From NCBI GenBank assembly GCA_030697165.1, contig JAUYQQ010000010.1, forward strand, positions 186,001 to 250,000: a DNA stretch of 64,000 nucleotides. The letters are read 5' to 3'. Positions 27,512-39,596 of this stretch are shown here, one piece after another (positions within the stretch are counted from its first letter, which is position 1; each line of letters begins with the position of its first letter). A model generated the notes under the pieces. It was not told where the DNA came from. It made no database searches and saw only the letters and a list, made by a program, of their open reading frames with translations. Source of the DNA: Acidobacteriota bacterium. Lineage in GTDB: Bacteria > Acidobacteriota > Vicinamibacteria > Vicinamibacterales > UBA2999. The position numbers and the translations under genes were made by a program.

Positions 27512-30500
27512 TCGTTCGACCGGTTCAACGTGTCCTTGAGCGACGCCATCCGGTCGGCCAGCAGACTGTCCAGCTCTGAACGCGACCGGGCTCCGACCAG
27601 AGGACGCTCAGGGGCGGACCCCACTGTCCCCGGCGTCGCGTCCGACTCGCGGACCAGGCCGGTCGCCAGGAAGTCCGTGAGGGTTTCGAGGCTGGGATAG
27701 TGAAACGCCAGCGCCGCCGGCAGCGATTCGCGCAAGCCGGTCTGCAGGCGATTGCGCAGGTCCAGCGTCGACAACGAGTCCATGCCGAGCGACGAGAATC
27801 CGGCGCGACGATCGGTCAGTTCGCGCGTCTCGACACCGAGCACCGCCGCGACACTCTCTCGGACAAACGACTCGAGCATGGCCCGGCGGCGGCCGGCCGG
27901 CGCGGCGTTCAGTCGATCGCGGAACGTGCGCTGTTCGAACCGATCGGCCGCGGCCGGCGCCAGCGACCGGAACAAGGGCAGCCGCCTGAACACTTCCGCC
28001 AGCCTCGACACCTCGATTGGCGAGACGCTGACCTGGGCATGGTTCGACCGCATCAGGCTGTCGAGATGCGCGAACGCCTCGTCATTGGTGAGCGCGCCAA
28101 ACCCCTCGAGGTGCCAGCCGCCGACGGCCTCAACGCCCGCAGCCAGACCCACGTCCGCCCAGCGTCCCCAGTTGATGCTCAGTGCCGGCAGATTCCGTTC
28201 GCGGCGATACCAGGCCAGGCCGTCGAGAAACGCATTGGCCGCGGCATAGTTGGCCTGGCCCGGCGAGCCGGTGACCGAGGCCAGCGAGCTGTACAACACG
28301 AAAAAGTCGAGGGCCAGATTCTGCGTGTGCACGTGGAGATTCCACGCGCCACGCGTCTTCGGTGCCAGCACCCGAGAGAACTGATCGGCCTGCTGGTTGA
28401 TCAGAATCCCGTCCTCGAGCAGACCGGCGGCGTGGATCACGCCCTTGAGCGGCGCGATCTCGGCGTTGATGCGAGCGATGAGCGCGGCCACCTGGGCTTC
28501 GTCCGTCACGTCGAGCTGGACGACCACGACGCGCGCACCGCGTTGCTTCAGCGTTTCCAGGGCCAGCTCGGACGATGCCGGCAGGGCTCGCCGGCCGGCC
28601 AGCACAATCGTGCCAGCGCCGCGCGCCGCGAGCCACCCGGCAGTCTCGAGGCCGAGCGCCCCGAGTCCGCCGGTGATCAAGTAGGCGGCATCGCCGCGAA
28701 CCACCGCGCGATCGTGCCCGGAACCCGCCGGCAGCGGCATCAGCCGCGCGACATGCCGCTGGCCGCCCCGATAGGCGACCCGGTCCTCACCGCCGCCGGG
28801 CGACGGACTCGCGGCCAACAGGACATCGTCAACCACGCCGGCCAGATCGTCTCGCCACGATCGCGGATCGACATCGACGAGCACCGGACGCCACTCGGAA
28901 TGTTCGAGCGCAATCACAGTGGCCATTCCCCACAGCGCGGTCCTGGCCGGGTCCACCGCCACCGGCGAGTCGCCGATCGGCTGGGCGCCGCATGTGACCA
29001 CGCACAGCGACGGCCCATTGACGACGTCGAATTGCGCCGCCGCCTGCACAAAGTTCAGCAGCCGCCGGCAATCGCGTTCCGCGGCATCGGGCGCGCCGGT
29101 CGCATCGCCACTGCCGCCCGAGAGAGACAGGTAGACCACGCCATCGAGCCGGTCGGGCGCGGCGACCACGGCGGTCAGCATGCGCCGGACGTCCTCAGGC
29201 TGATCCAGGTTGAGCGTAAGCCGATCGTCGGCCGGGCGGTCAAAGGCTGGCGCGTGCACGCCGACCGTGGACAGCGCACCGCGGGTGCGAAGCTGCTCGA
29301 CGACGCGAGCCGCCGCCTCCTCTGAATCCGACACGATGAGATAGCGGCGAATCTCATCCGATACCGCCACCGTCGGTGGCGACGCATCGCGGGTCCAGCT
29401 GACCCGGTAGCGGCCGGCGGCGGCCGTCACGGGCCGGATGGCTTCGCGGCGGGCCGGCCGCAACGTCAGCCCGGTGATGCGCGCGAGCAGCGCGCCGCGG
29501 TCGTCGAACATCTCGATGTCAACTTGACCCAGGCTCGAGCCGCTGCGTTCGTGCCGTCGCACGTGGCAGATGGCACGACGGCACTGCGACGATCGGATCT
29601 CACAGCGATCGAACGACAGCGGCAAGTGCACTCCGCCGTCTGGCAGCGAGGCGACCGCGGTTTGCAGCGCGCCGTCCAGCAGGATCGGATGGATGCCGTA
29701 TCCCGGCTGGTCGGCCAGATGCTCCGGGACCACGATCGCGGACGAGGTCGTGCCCGGTCCGCGATGCAACCACTCGAGCGACAAAAAGGCCGGACCGAAG
29801 GCCGCGCCCCACTCCTGGCACTGCTGATACCACGCGCGTCCGGACACGGCATCGGCAGGACGGTCCAGAGAGACGGGTCCCGCTGATGATGGCGGCGACG
29901 TTCGCGCCGAGATCTCACCGGCGAAGTGAAGCTGCCACGTGTCATCGCCGGTCGCATCGTCGAGTGCCATCAGGCGGAAGGCGGCCGAGTCGCCGACGCG
30001 CGGCTCGACCACCAGCTGCACCGTACGGCGCCCCGTGGGCGGCAGCACCAGCGCTTGATGAATGGCGCTGTTGTCGATCGAGATCGCGCTCGTCTTGAAA
30101 TGCCCGATGGCGGCGGCCCGCACCATTTCGAGCATGGCCGCGGCCGGGGTGACGACGGTGTCGAACACGCGATGGTCGCCGAGCCACGCGGGCGTGTCGG
30201 TGCCCAGCTCGGATTCATAAAGCGTCACGGCCGATCGAATCTTGCGACCGAGCAGCGGATGCGTGGTCGCCTGTGACGTACGCGCTACCGGCGGCGGGAT
30301 CTCCGCTGCCACCTGTGGCGCCGGCGCGTTCATCCAGCATTGACGCCGCTGGAAGGGATAGGTCGGCAGCCTCAGGCGCCGCCGTTCGTAGTCGTGATCG
30401 AAGGCGTGCCAGTCCACGTCGCAGCCGAGCATGTACAGCTCAGCGACGCTGGCCAGCAGGCCGTCCCAGTCGGAGTGGTTGCGGCGGCAGCTCTGCAGCC

Positions 30501-33500
30501 ATCGGGCGTCGGCGCCGGTCCAGGTCTCGCGCGCCAGCCGCAGCAACGCCGGGTGAGGACCAACCTCCAGGAATACCGAATGCCCCTGCCGTTCGAGGTG
30601 CGTGATGCCGGCCATGAACGCCACCGGCTCGCGCGCGTGCCGGCGCCAATACCCGGGCGTGGTGATCTCGTCGCCGGCCGGCAGGCCGTCGCGATTGGCA
30701 ATGACCGGAATCCGCGGAGGCGAAAACGTGACGGTGGCGGCGCGCGCCTCGAAGGCGTCGAGCATCGGCTCCACCAGCGGCGAATGGAACGCGTGCGAGG
30801 TCGTCAGCCTCTGCCACGTCACACCGGCCTTGTCGAGCTGCGCCAACAGCTGGTCGAGCGCGAGGCGCGAGCCGGAAACCACCGTGTTGGCCGGTGCGTT
30901 GACCGCCGCGACGCTGAGGTCGTTTGGGTGGGCCGCGAGAAACTGGTCGAGGGCGCCCGCCCCGGCGTGGATCATCGCCATCGCACCGTCATTCGGCAGT
31001 TGCTGCATGAGCCGCCCGCGCTCGGCCACCAACCGCAGTGCGTCCTCCAGGCTGAAGACGCCGGCGACGCACGCGGCCACATACTCGCCAACGCTGTGCC
31101 CGAGACAGGCGTCTGGACGAATGCCCCACGACTGCCACAACTCAGCAAGGGCGTATTCGATGGCAAACAGCGCCGGCTGCGTGTGGGCAGTCTCGTCAAT
31201 CCGGCTCGCGCCGCCTGCGCTCTCGGCGGCATACAGCAGATCCAGCAGCGGCACATCGAGGATGTCGCGCAGAATTTCCTGGCAGCGCTCGAGGGTGCGG
31301 CGGAAGGTCGGCTGGGTCTCGAACAGCTCGCGGCACATGCCGGCGTACTGAGCGCCCTGTCCAGTGAACAGGAACACCACCCGCGGTCTGGCCCCGGCAA
31401 CCGCCGGCACCGGCGCGCGGCCGGCCTGCTGTTGGCGCCGCTGCTCGGCCAGCGCGGCGCGCAGGTCGCTCGTGGTGGCGCCGGTCACGGCGATTCGATA
31501 ATCGAAATGATGGCGACCGGCGTTGGCCGTGAAGCAGAGATCGCCGATCACGGCGTCAGGATGGGTGTCGAGATGGTCGATGTAGCGCGACACTTGCTGC
31601 CACAGTGCCGCCTCGGTCTTGCCCGACACCGTGAGCACATGCGCGCGGCGTTCCACCGCGTTGGTCGCGGCCAGTCGCGGTGGCGCCTCTTCGAGAATGA
31701 CGTGCGCGTTGGTGCCGCCGATGCCCAACGAGTTGACGCCGGCGAGGCGCGTGCCCGTGGCGACCGTCCAGTCGGTCAGGCTGGTATTCACGTAGAACGG
31801 AGTGCTGGCGAAATCGATGGCCGGATTCGGCCGCTCGTAATGCAGCGAGGCGGGGATCTTCGCATGGTGCAGCGCCAGGGCTGTCTTGATGAACCCGGCG
31901 GCGCCCGACACGATTTGCAGGTGACCGACGTTGGTCTTTACTGAGCCGACGGCACACGAATGCGGCCGCAGCTCGGCGCCGCGAAACGCCTGCGTCAGCC
32001 CGGCAATTTCGATCGGGTCGCCGAGCTCCGTGGCCGTGCCGTGCGCCTCGACATAGGTAATCGATTCGGCCGCGACCTCGGCCACCGCCAGTGCTTCGGC
32101 GGCCACCGACGCCTGGCCATCGCCGCTCGGCGACATGTAGCCCACCTTGGTGCCGCCGTCGTTGTTGACCGCGGTGCCCTTGATGACCGCGTAGATGTGA
32201 TCGCCGTCGGCCACCGCGTCGGCGGCGCGCTTCAGGGCGACAATGCCGACGCCGCTGCCGAAAATGGTGCCCTGTGCCTTGGCATCGAAGGCGCGGCAGT
32301 GCCCGTCCGGCGAGACGATCATGCCGTCCTGGTACAGGTGCCCCGCGGCTTGCGGCACCTTGATCGACGCCCCGCCGGCCAGGCAGATGTCACATTCACC
32401 GTCGAGCAGGCTGCGGACGGCGAGATGAATGGCAACCAGGGTGGTGGAACACGCCGTCTGCACGTTGACCGCCGGACCGCGCAGGTTCAAGCGATAGGCG
32501 GCCTGGGTCGGCAGGTAGTCCTTGTCGCTGCCGATCATCAATTGAAAGCCGCCCATCGAGTCGAGCGTCGTCACGCCGAGGTCGTCGCGGCTGTCGAGCG
32601 TGCCGCGATTGGGCAAGACCTGGTTCAGCAGGTAGGTGTTCATGCTGGCGCCGGCATACACGCCAATCGGGCCGGGATAGGTCAGCGGGTCGTAGCCGGC
32701 GTCCTCCAGTACCTCCCACGCGCACTCGAGGAACACGCGCTGTTGCGGGTCCATCAGCACGGCTTCGCGGGTGCTCATGCCGAAGAAGTCGGGATCGAAG
32801 CCCGCGACGTCCGACAGGATCGAACTCGCCTTGACGTAGTTGGGGTCGCGTGCCGAACGCGAATCGATGCCCGAGCGCGCCACCTCTTCGTCGCTGAAGA
32901 ACGTGATCGACTCGACGCCGCCCGCGAGGTTGTTCCAGAAGGTGTCGAGGTCGTCGGCGCCGGGAAACCGGCACGACATGCCGATCACTGCCACGTCGGT
33001 GTCGGCGGTCGACATCGACCGCCGTGACCGGCGCCGTGCGGCCTGGTCGCGGCCCTGGGCCGCCGCCGGCGACCCCGCCGCGTGGCCGTCATCGAGAAAT
33101 TGCGCCAGGCTCGCGACCGTCGGGTACTTGAACAACTCGACCAGCGTGAACGGAGTGGTGAACTCGTCCCTCAGCCGCTCGTGCATCTGCACCAGCAACA
33201 GCGAATGGCCCCCCAGTTCGAAGAAGTTGCTGAACAGGCCGACCTGGCCGACCTCGAGCACGTCCTGCCAGATGGCGGCAATCTTCTGTTCGGTCGCAGT
33301 CGCCGGCGCGACGTCGGCCTCGCGGCCGGCAGCGCCGCGGCCGGGCACCGGAAGCAGCTGGCGGTCGATCGCGCCGTCTGCGCCGACCGGCATTTCCGGC
33401 AACCTCCGGTACAGATCGCGGCGGTAACCGTCGAGGTACAACCCATTGGGCTCGCGGCCGAACAGCCGGTCGTACAGCGGCGTGCCGCGGTAGGCGCCCT

Positions 33501-36500
33501 CGTGATGCAGCGAGTCGTGCGTAAACGCCAGCTGCTCGCCGGACGCCCGAATCAGGCGGCCACGGACGCGGAAGTCGGGATTGAGCCGGTTCTCGCACAA
33601 TCGGCGCTCGATGCTGGCGACAATGCGGTCGCCGGCCGTCACCTCGACACCAGGATCGAACACCGGCAGGAATACCGGCAACCAGCAGTATTCGTACTGC
33701 AGGGTATTGATGACCTCGCCGTCGATGGTGTGCAGATTGAGCCAGACGAGAAACCCATCGAGGCGGGCGTCGCGATCGATCACGAGCTCGATGTCGTGTG
33801 ACTCTTCGAGCGGGATTGGCCGATTGAAGTCGAGGTCCTCGAAGGTCGCGATGCTGGAGACGAGCCGCGTCTCGTCGACGTTCTTGACACACAATCGGAC
33901 ATCGAACGGCCGGCCGATTTCGTCGAAGATCTTCGGCACGTACGAGCCGGGGACATCGTTGAAGCCGGGATTGCGCAACACCGCGGCCGGCAACGTCGCC
34001 GCGGCGATGGTGGTGACGCTTCGCGCCGGGATCATGATGCCGCCGGGCTTGAGGAACCGGCGCGCATCGTTGATCAGGACGGCGGCACCTTCGCAACCGC
34101 CAATGGGGCCGACAATCTCGGAGACACAGACGTCGGCGAGCTCCGGCAGCTCGACCTGCGCCGCGTCGCCATGAATCAGCTCAATCGTGTCCTGCAGTCC
34201 GAGCTTCGCGACGAGCGCGGTGGCATCGCGAAACGCCTCGTCACCGATCTCGATCGCATACACCTTCCGCGCGCCGGCGTCGACGCAGAACCGGGCGAGG
34301 ATGGCTTCCTTGCCGGTGCCGATCTCGACGACGACCTTGTCCTTGACCGACCGCTCGATCGCGACCTTGTAGCTGTGATTGCGGCGTTCATCATGCGCAA
34401 GCACGTGATACAGCAGGTCGTCGTAGACGAAGTACTCCGCAACCGAGGGCCACAACTCGACCTGCGCCCGGCGCACCGACTCGGGCTCCTGGAGCTGCTG
34501 GAACCTCGCCAGGCTGGCGCTCCCGTGGTGGTCGCGGACGGTGAGTCCGGCCAGGGCGTCCACGTCGACTAGCGAAGGCGCGCTGAAACACACCACCGGC
34601 TGCAGCAGCGGCATCGGCCGGGTGGCCATTCTCGATCGAACCCTGGGATGCTGCGCATCGAGGCCGATCACGTAGGAATCCGGGCCACATTGCAGTCCCG
34701 CCAGCAAGCTGAACAGGCCCTGCCGGATCGACACGGGCTGAAAACCGGACGCGCGGGCCAGCTGCGAGGAATCGCCGGCGGCGCTCTCGGCCTGATGGCT
34801 CCACAGCGACCAGGCAAAGGTGTAACACGGCTGCCCGGTGTGGACCCGAAGGTCGTCGGTCATCGCTGTGACTTCGGCGGCCGCCGCCGAAGTCGCGCCC
34901 GCGGTGGCGCCGCCAAAGAAGCCCGCGGCCGAGGTGAAGGAGATGAACAACGACGAGGGACGGTTGCGGGCCACCTCACACAGGTGCCGGCAGCTGTCGA
35001 CCTCGCGAGCAAGCTCGCGCCCGAGGTCGTCCGCCGCCTCGTCCAGCAGGGCGCGCTCGCGATGCAGGCCGGACACGTGGATGATGCCGTCAAGCACGCC
35101 GCCGCTGCGCAGCTCGAAGCCGGCGATGCATTGCGGCAACTCGGCCGGCTCTCGATACTGTTCGACGGTGACGCCGGAAGGGACGCTGCTCACGGGCACC
35201 TGGTTGCTTCGTGGATCGCCGAGCAACAGCACCTGGGCGCCGTGGCGCGTGGCGAGGTACCGCGCCACCTCGGGACCGACGCCATCGAGGCCGCCGTGAA
35301 TGACATATCGGCCGCCGTTCGTGAATGGAACCGATCCGCCCAGGCCGTCGATTTGCACCTGCTCGAGGCGCGGCACGAAACGCCCACCGGCGCGCAGGGC
35401 GACTTCCTTGTCGGCCGGAGGGAGGCTGAGCTCGTCCGCCACCAGGGCAGCCGTCGACTCGTTGTCAGGAGCATCGACATGGCGGCACACCAGCCATGGG
35501 TGCTCGGCGGCAATCGTCTTCACGAGACCGGCGATCGCCGCGCGTCCGGCGACAAAGGCATCGCCGGTCGCGAGCACGCGGGCGCCCGACGTGAGCACGT
35601 CCAGTTGGATGATTTCGCCGGGCGCTTTCAACTCTGCCAGCGCGCCGATCAGCGCCAGAAATTCCGTGCTGGCGGCGCTGTCATCGCCACCGCCATGATT
35701 CCAGCAGTGAACGATCCGATCGGGAAAGGCCTGCAGGCCGCGTAACCGGGTCAACAGCTGTCGATAGCAGTCGACGTCGGCCGGCGGTAGCGAATAGCGT
35801 CCCGGCGACGTTGCACTGAAGGTGTCGGCGCGCTCGACGCGAACCACGGCCGTGCCGGTTGTCGCCATTGCCGCCCCGGCCAACTCGCCGGCGTGGGACC
35901 CGCCGGCAAAGAGCAGGGTGTTGGCAAACGCGGGACGGCCGTCGGCCGCCGGCGACTGCTTCGGCCGCCAGGTGGCACGGAAGAACCAGTTCGGCATCGT
36001 GTGCTCGTTGGCCATCAGCACGTCGACGCGACGAAGGACGCCGGCAAATTCGTCACGCTCGAACCGCGCGGCCAACTGCGACCGCAGGAGCTTCCCGATT
36101 GGCGACTTCGGAATGTCTTCCCTGCTCACCGGCAGCAGGAAATCGGGCTTCAAACCGAGCCGTCGCGCCAGCGTCGCGCGGATTTGGCCAATCAGCTCAC
36201 GGACGTCGGCATCATCAGTGGCGGGAGTATGAAAGAAGATCGCGACGGCTTCGGCGGCCGCCGGGCTCGGCCGCACCGCGCACGCCGCGCAGAAACTGAC
36301 GCTGACGCCGGGCACCTCTTCGACCGCGGCCTCGATCTCGCTGTTGTAGAAGTTTGCGCCGTTGACGATCAGGCTTTCCTTGGCACGGCCGGTGATGACG
36401 AGTTCGCCGCCAGACAGGAAAGCAAGGTCGCCGCTGTCGAACCAGCCATCGTCCCGAAACACGGCCCGGGTCGCGGCATCGTCCCTGAAGTACCCCGCCG

Positions 36501-38322
36501 AGACCGCGTCACCGGCAATGTAGAGCTGGCCGATTCGCTGTTCGGGTAACGTGTCGCCGTTCGCGTCGACGATCTTGATCGTGACACCGGGAATCGGCGG
36601 TCCCAGGCTGACGAACGGTATGGCGTCCGGGTGGCCGGGCTCGCGCATCACCAGCCCGCCAGACAGCGAATGACGGTCAACGTTGAAGATTCGGCCGGGG
36701 ATGTCGGCGGTGGGCTGGAAGTACGTGATGCCGGATCCGGTTTCCGCCATCCCGAACGCCGGCCGGATCACGGTCGGCGTCAATCCGTGAGGCGCCAGCA
36801 GTTCCCGGAATCTGTCGACGATACTAAGCGAGACGGATTCGCCGGCCGAGAGCAGGGTCGTCAGGCACGACAAGTCCCAGGTCCGATCGTGGGGCTTCTC
36901 CAGCGCGCGGTTGACCAGGGAGTACGCAAAATTCGGCGACCAGCTGTGGGTGGCGCGAAAGCGATCGATCAGGTCGAGCCATCGCAGCGGTTTGGCCAGG
37001 ACGTACTCTTTGGGCGCATACACGAGCGTGCTGCCGGTTGCGACGCAGCGCAGGTGCCAGTCAGAGATGCTGCCGATGTGATCCAGCGGCAGCCAGTTGA
37101 CCACGACGTCGTCGGAGCCCCAGCCGCACAGCTGGTCGACGCCGGCGGCGCGTTGCAGCACCGAATGGTGGGTGAGCATTACCGACTTGGGCGTGCCGGT
37201 GCTTCCGGACGTGAGGCTGAAGAACGCGACGTCGTGAGGCTGAGCGGCGTGGTGCCGATGGTCGGGTTGATGGCGGCGCAGCGACTCGAGCGTGATCAGC
37301 CTGGCCGGATCGAGATCGCGTTCCAGTGCGGACGCCGCCTGGCCGGCGGGCACGATCAGCCACGGTCGCCCGATCGCCTCCCACACGCGGCACAGCTGCT
37401 GGAACTCGCGGTCGGAGCTGAGGTACGCCTTCGGCACGGCGGCAATGACCGGCACGAAACCGCCGAGGACACATCCCCAGAAGGCCTCGAGAATGTCGTC
37501 GTTGCCAACCAATTGCAGGATGACCTTGTCGCCGGGCAAGAGCCCGTGGTCGCGCAGCCCGCCCAGAACCCGCTCGGCGCGCTGTAGCAGGTCCGCGTAA
37601 CTCAGGGCGCGCGAGCCGGATGCGTCGACGAAGAAGATGCGGTCGCCGGCGACGCGCTGCGCCGTCTGAACCAAGGAGTCGACCAGCGTCGGCGGGACGG
37701 CGTAAGCGGGATCGCGCGCGTCACCCGCGCGGAGGGCCAGCGGGAGCGGGCCGCTCCTGGCGGTGGCGGCCGGCTCGTCGAGCCGCCGCATCTGCGTTTG
37801 AACGGCCGGCGCCAGCACCGTCTTCCAGTCGGGAAGCACATCCGCCAGGTGCCACCGTTGTTCGGTCGCTTCCCGTGACCCGGCCACGACCGCTGCGCGG
37901 CTGACTTCGGGCAGTCGCGACACCGCCGATTCCCACGCCGCCAGCACTGCCTGGCCGACAACTTCAACCTGGTGGAGCGCGTCCCAATCGACCCCGCCCT
38001 GATCGGTGAAGGGGATCGTGGATACCGGGATCAGTTCGACGGCGAACGGCACGAGCCTGGTCATCTCGTCCTGAAGCCTGGCGAGCCGATCGAGGTGCAG
38101 AGGTCCGCTCGGCACGAGCCACGCTGACAGAACCTGCCCAGCCGACGCGTTGTCGCGTACCGCCACTTCGCAGAGGTCCACGCTGGGATCGCGGAGCAGC
38201 GCCGCCCGAACGGCGGCGGCCGCGGTCACGGCTGCCGCGCCCGCATCGGCCTGCGGAAGGTGGAACGGCGGAAGGATCATCGGACGGAAACCCCCAAGTG
38301 ACGCCAGTGGCTTGCTGGCCAC
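27508..38322 (-). CDS. Loading and first extension PKS: acyl-AMP ligase-KR*-PRMT-like MT-ACP-KS-AT-DH-KR-ACP
   Basis: First gene of the operon, up to 3604 aa. The start is uncertain: GTG at 38322, or ATG at 38280 preceded by a G-rich stretch. Residues (counted from 38322): about 30-150 resemble an adenylation C-terminal subdomain; acyl-AMP ligase about 205-760 (TSGSTGTPKS near 374); KR-like domain about 800-1230 with GGLDGVG but no catalytic Tyr or Asn; methyltransferase about 1290-1620 resembling protein arginine methyltransferases (VVEIGTG, paired Glu in SEIVGPIGGCE); ACP (LGGHSLLL near 1706); KS about 1755-2190 (TACSTTL); AT about 2320-2640 (GHSVGEY, HAFHS, malonyl type); DH near 2717 (H and D present, Gly of the first motif replaced by Asp); KR (GGLGALG near 3220, LED motif, YAAANAFLD); ACP (LGMDSL near 3513). 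It should activate a carboxylic acid starter, possibly aromatic, and extend it once to an enoyl chain. Confidence 0.94.
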
Positions 38323-38463
38323 CGGGCGTCGACAGACGTCTGAGAAAGTTGCAGTAGTCGCAGCCCGGGCAAAAAGGCTCGCGTCGCGCTGGTGTTAAAT
38401 GCGCGCCTTCACGGAGGCGGGCGAAATTACGACTTCACAAACACTACTTCACGGCCCGCGCCG
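38323..38463 (-). promoter_or_regulatory. Leader region of the PKS/NRPS operon
   Basis: A 141-nt non-coding stretch between the PAP2 gene stop and the first PKS gene; the only obvious place within the window for a promoter driving the 38-kb operon. On the minus strand it contains three copies of GTGAAG(T/G) within about 50 nt (plus-strand ACTTCAC at 38433 region, ACTTCAC and CTTCACG), which could be regulator contacts. I see no convincing -35/-10 pair and no clear terminator for the upstream gene, so read-through from the PAP2 gene is also possible. Confidence 0.3.
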
Positions 38464-39282
38464 TCAGGAGGCAGTCTGCTGCCCGCTGGCCGGTGCGAGG
38501 TACTTGTCGATAATCAGGCGCGAGACCATGACCGCGAACAACGCGAGGCACACGCCGATCGTACCACCCACCAGAACCTGGATGGGTGAATGCTCACGGA
38601 GGATCGGCCGCGAATAGCAGATGGCGATGCCCCATGCGAATACCAGGTAGGCAAACCACCATCGTTTGCGTGACAGGTAGCTGAAGGCCATCGCCAGTGC
38701 GAACATCGCGTTCATCATGGCGCCGACTGAATGGCCCGACGGGAATCCGTAGTCCGTCATACCCTGCCAGTGGTTGCGAATTCTCGGGTCCATCGCAGTC
38801 GCGTTGAACTCAGGCCCAAGGACCTTCTCGAGGTGGGCGCGACGGTCATTGGGGTTGTAGGCGCGCAGCTCGTAGAAGGCGTCAATCGGCATCTGCAGCG
38901 ACGGGGCGACGGCCGGCTGCGTCGCGAGTTCGACAATCACCGGGCGCGGCTGCCGCGCGAGATCCTTCAGGAGGGACTCCGCGAACATCCAACCTTGCAT
39001 GGTCCCAAACACCACGACAAAGACGGCGACGAATTCCTTCAGGCGACGGCCCCAGCTGATGCCGGGACGCGCGACCAGGAACAGGATGATGACGGTGGCG
39101 GTAAGGGGCGCGACATTGCCGGCGCCACTGAGCGTCAGGTAATAGGCGGCGATCGCGACCGACCCCGTGAGGTCCATCAACGGGGGTCGGTAGGGATTGA
39201 CGCCGGGCACGACAAACGTCAGGGCGAGCAGCGTCAGCGCGGCGGCAATATAAGGCGCCAGCTGCCGAATCACGACAGACAT
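38464..39282 (-). CDS. PAP2-superfamily membrane phosphatase
   Basis: Integral membrane protein of 272 aa with about six hydrophobic segments. The PAP2 phosphatase signature is visible: KDLARQPRP (K-x6-RP), FPSGHS, and SR-x5-H in SRPILREH. The Asp normally found four residues after the last His is Gln here (HSPIQ). The family dephosphorylates lipid phosphates such as phosphatidic acid or undecaprenyl diphosphate at the membrane. I prefer the ATG at 39282 over the in-frame ATG at 39309 because GGAAG sits 7 nt upstream of it. It reads toward the PKS operon, 141 nt upstream, but nothing links it functionally. Confidence 0.85.
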   Translation of the reverse strand: MSVVIRQLAPYIAAALTLLALTFVVPGVNPYRPPLMDLTGSVAIAAYYLTLSGAGNVAPLTATVIILFLVARPGISWGRRLKEFVAVFVVVFGTMQGWMFAESLLKDLARQPRPVIVELATQPAVAPSLQMPIDAFYELRAYNPNDRRAHLEKVLGPEFNATAMDPRIRNHWQGMTDYGFPSGHSVGAMMNAMFALAMAFSYLSRKRWWFAYLVFAWGIAICYSRPILREHSPIQVLVGGTIGVCLALFAVMVSRLIIDKYLAPASGQQTAS

Positions 39283-39401
39283 AGATGAGCTTCCGTGTTT
39301 TTGCACCATGGATGAGTTTCTCGGTAACCGGCGGCCGCTGCGGACCGTGTGGTTCGAAGTCGGGCCACGATGAACAGGCGCACGCTAACCGCCCGATTGG
39401 A

Positions 39402-39584
39402 TCAAACTCTCATTTTACCGGCAATTACCGGACGGGGCGCGGTCAGGAGCAAGACCGCACCGACCAAGATCGGGGTCAAGAGCAACGAGAACAATAACGT
39501 CCCAAAGAATCCCATGGCGCGACGCCTGCCGAAGAACGCTGCGATGAGGCAAAGCACCAGATAGATCGGGATGAGGACGTTCAT
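39402..39584 (-). CDS. Small two-helix membrane protein, 60 aa
   Basis: Two hydrophobic segments (IPIYLVLCLIAAFFG and LLFSLLLTPILVGAVLLL) flank a basic turn GRRRAMG, a common layout of short inner-membrane proteins of unknown role. A GGAG ribosome binding site lies 6 nt before the ATG, and the gene starts 12 nt after the stop of the outer-membrane protein gene upstream, so the two are probably co-transcribed. The homologous family is not characterised; no function is proposed. Confidence 0.7.
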   Translation of the reverse strand: MNVLIPIYLVLCLIAAFFGRRRAMGFFGTLLFSLLLTPILVGAVLLLTAPRPVIAGKMRV

Positions 39585-39596
39585 AGTTCGCTCCGG

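Noticed and set aside
27700-29325. 541-codon plus-strand frame
   Set aside because: Shadow of the KR-ACP end of gene A.
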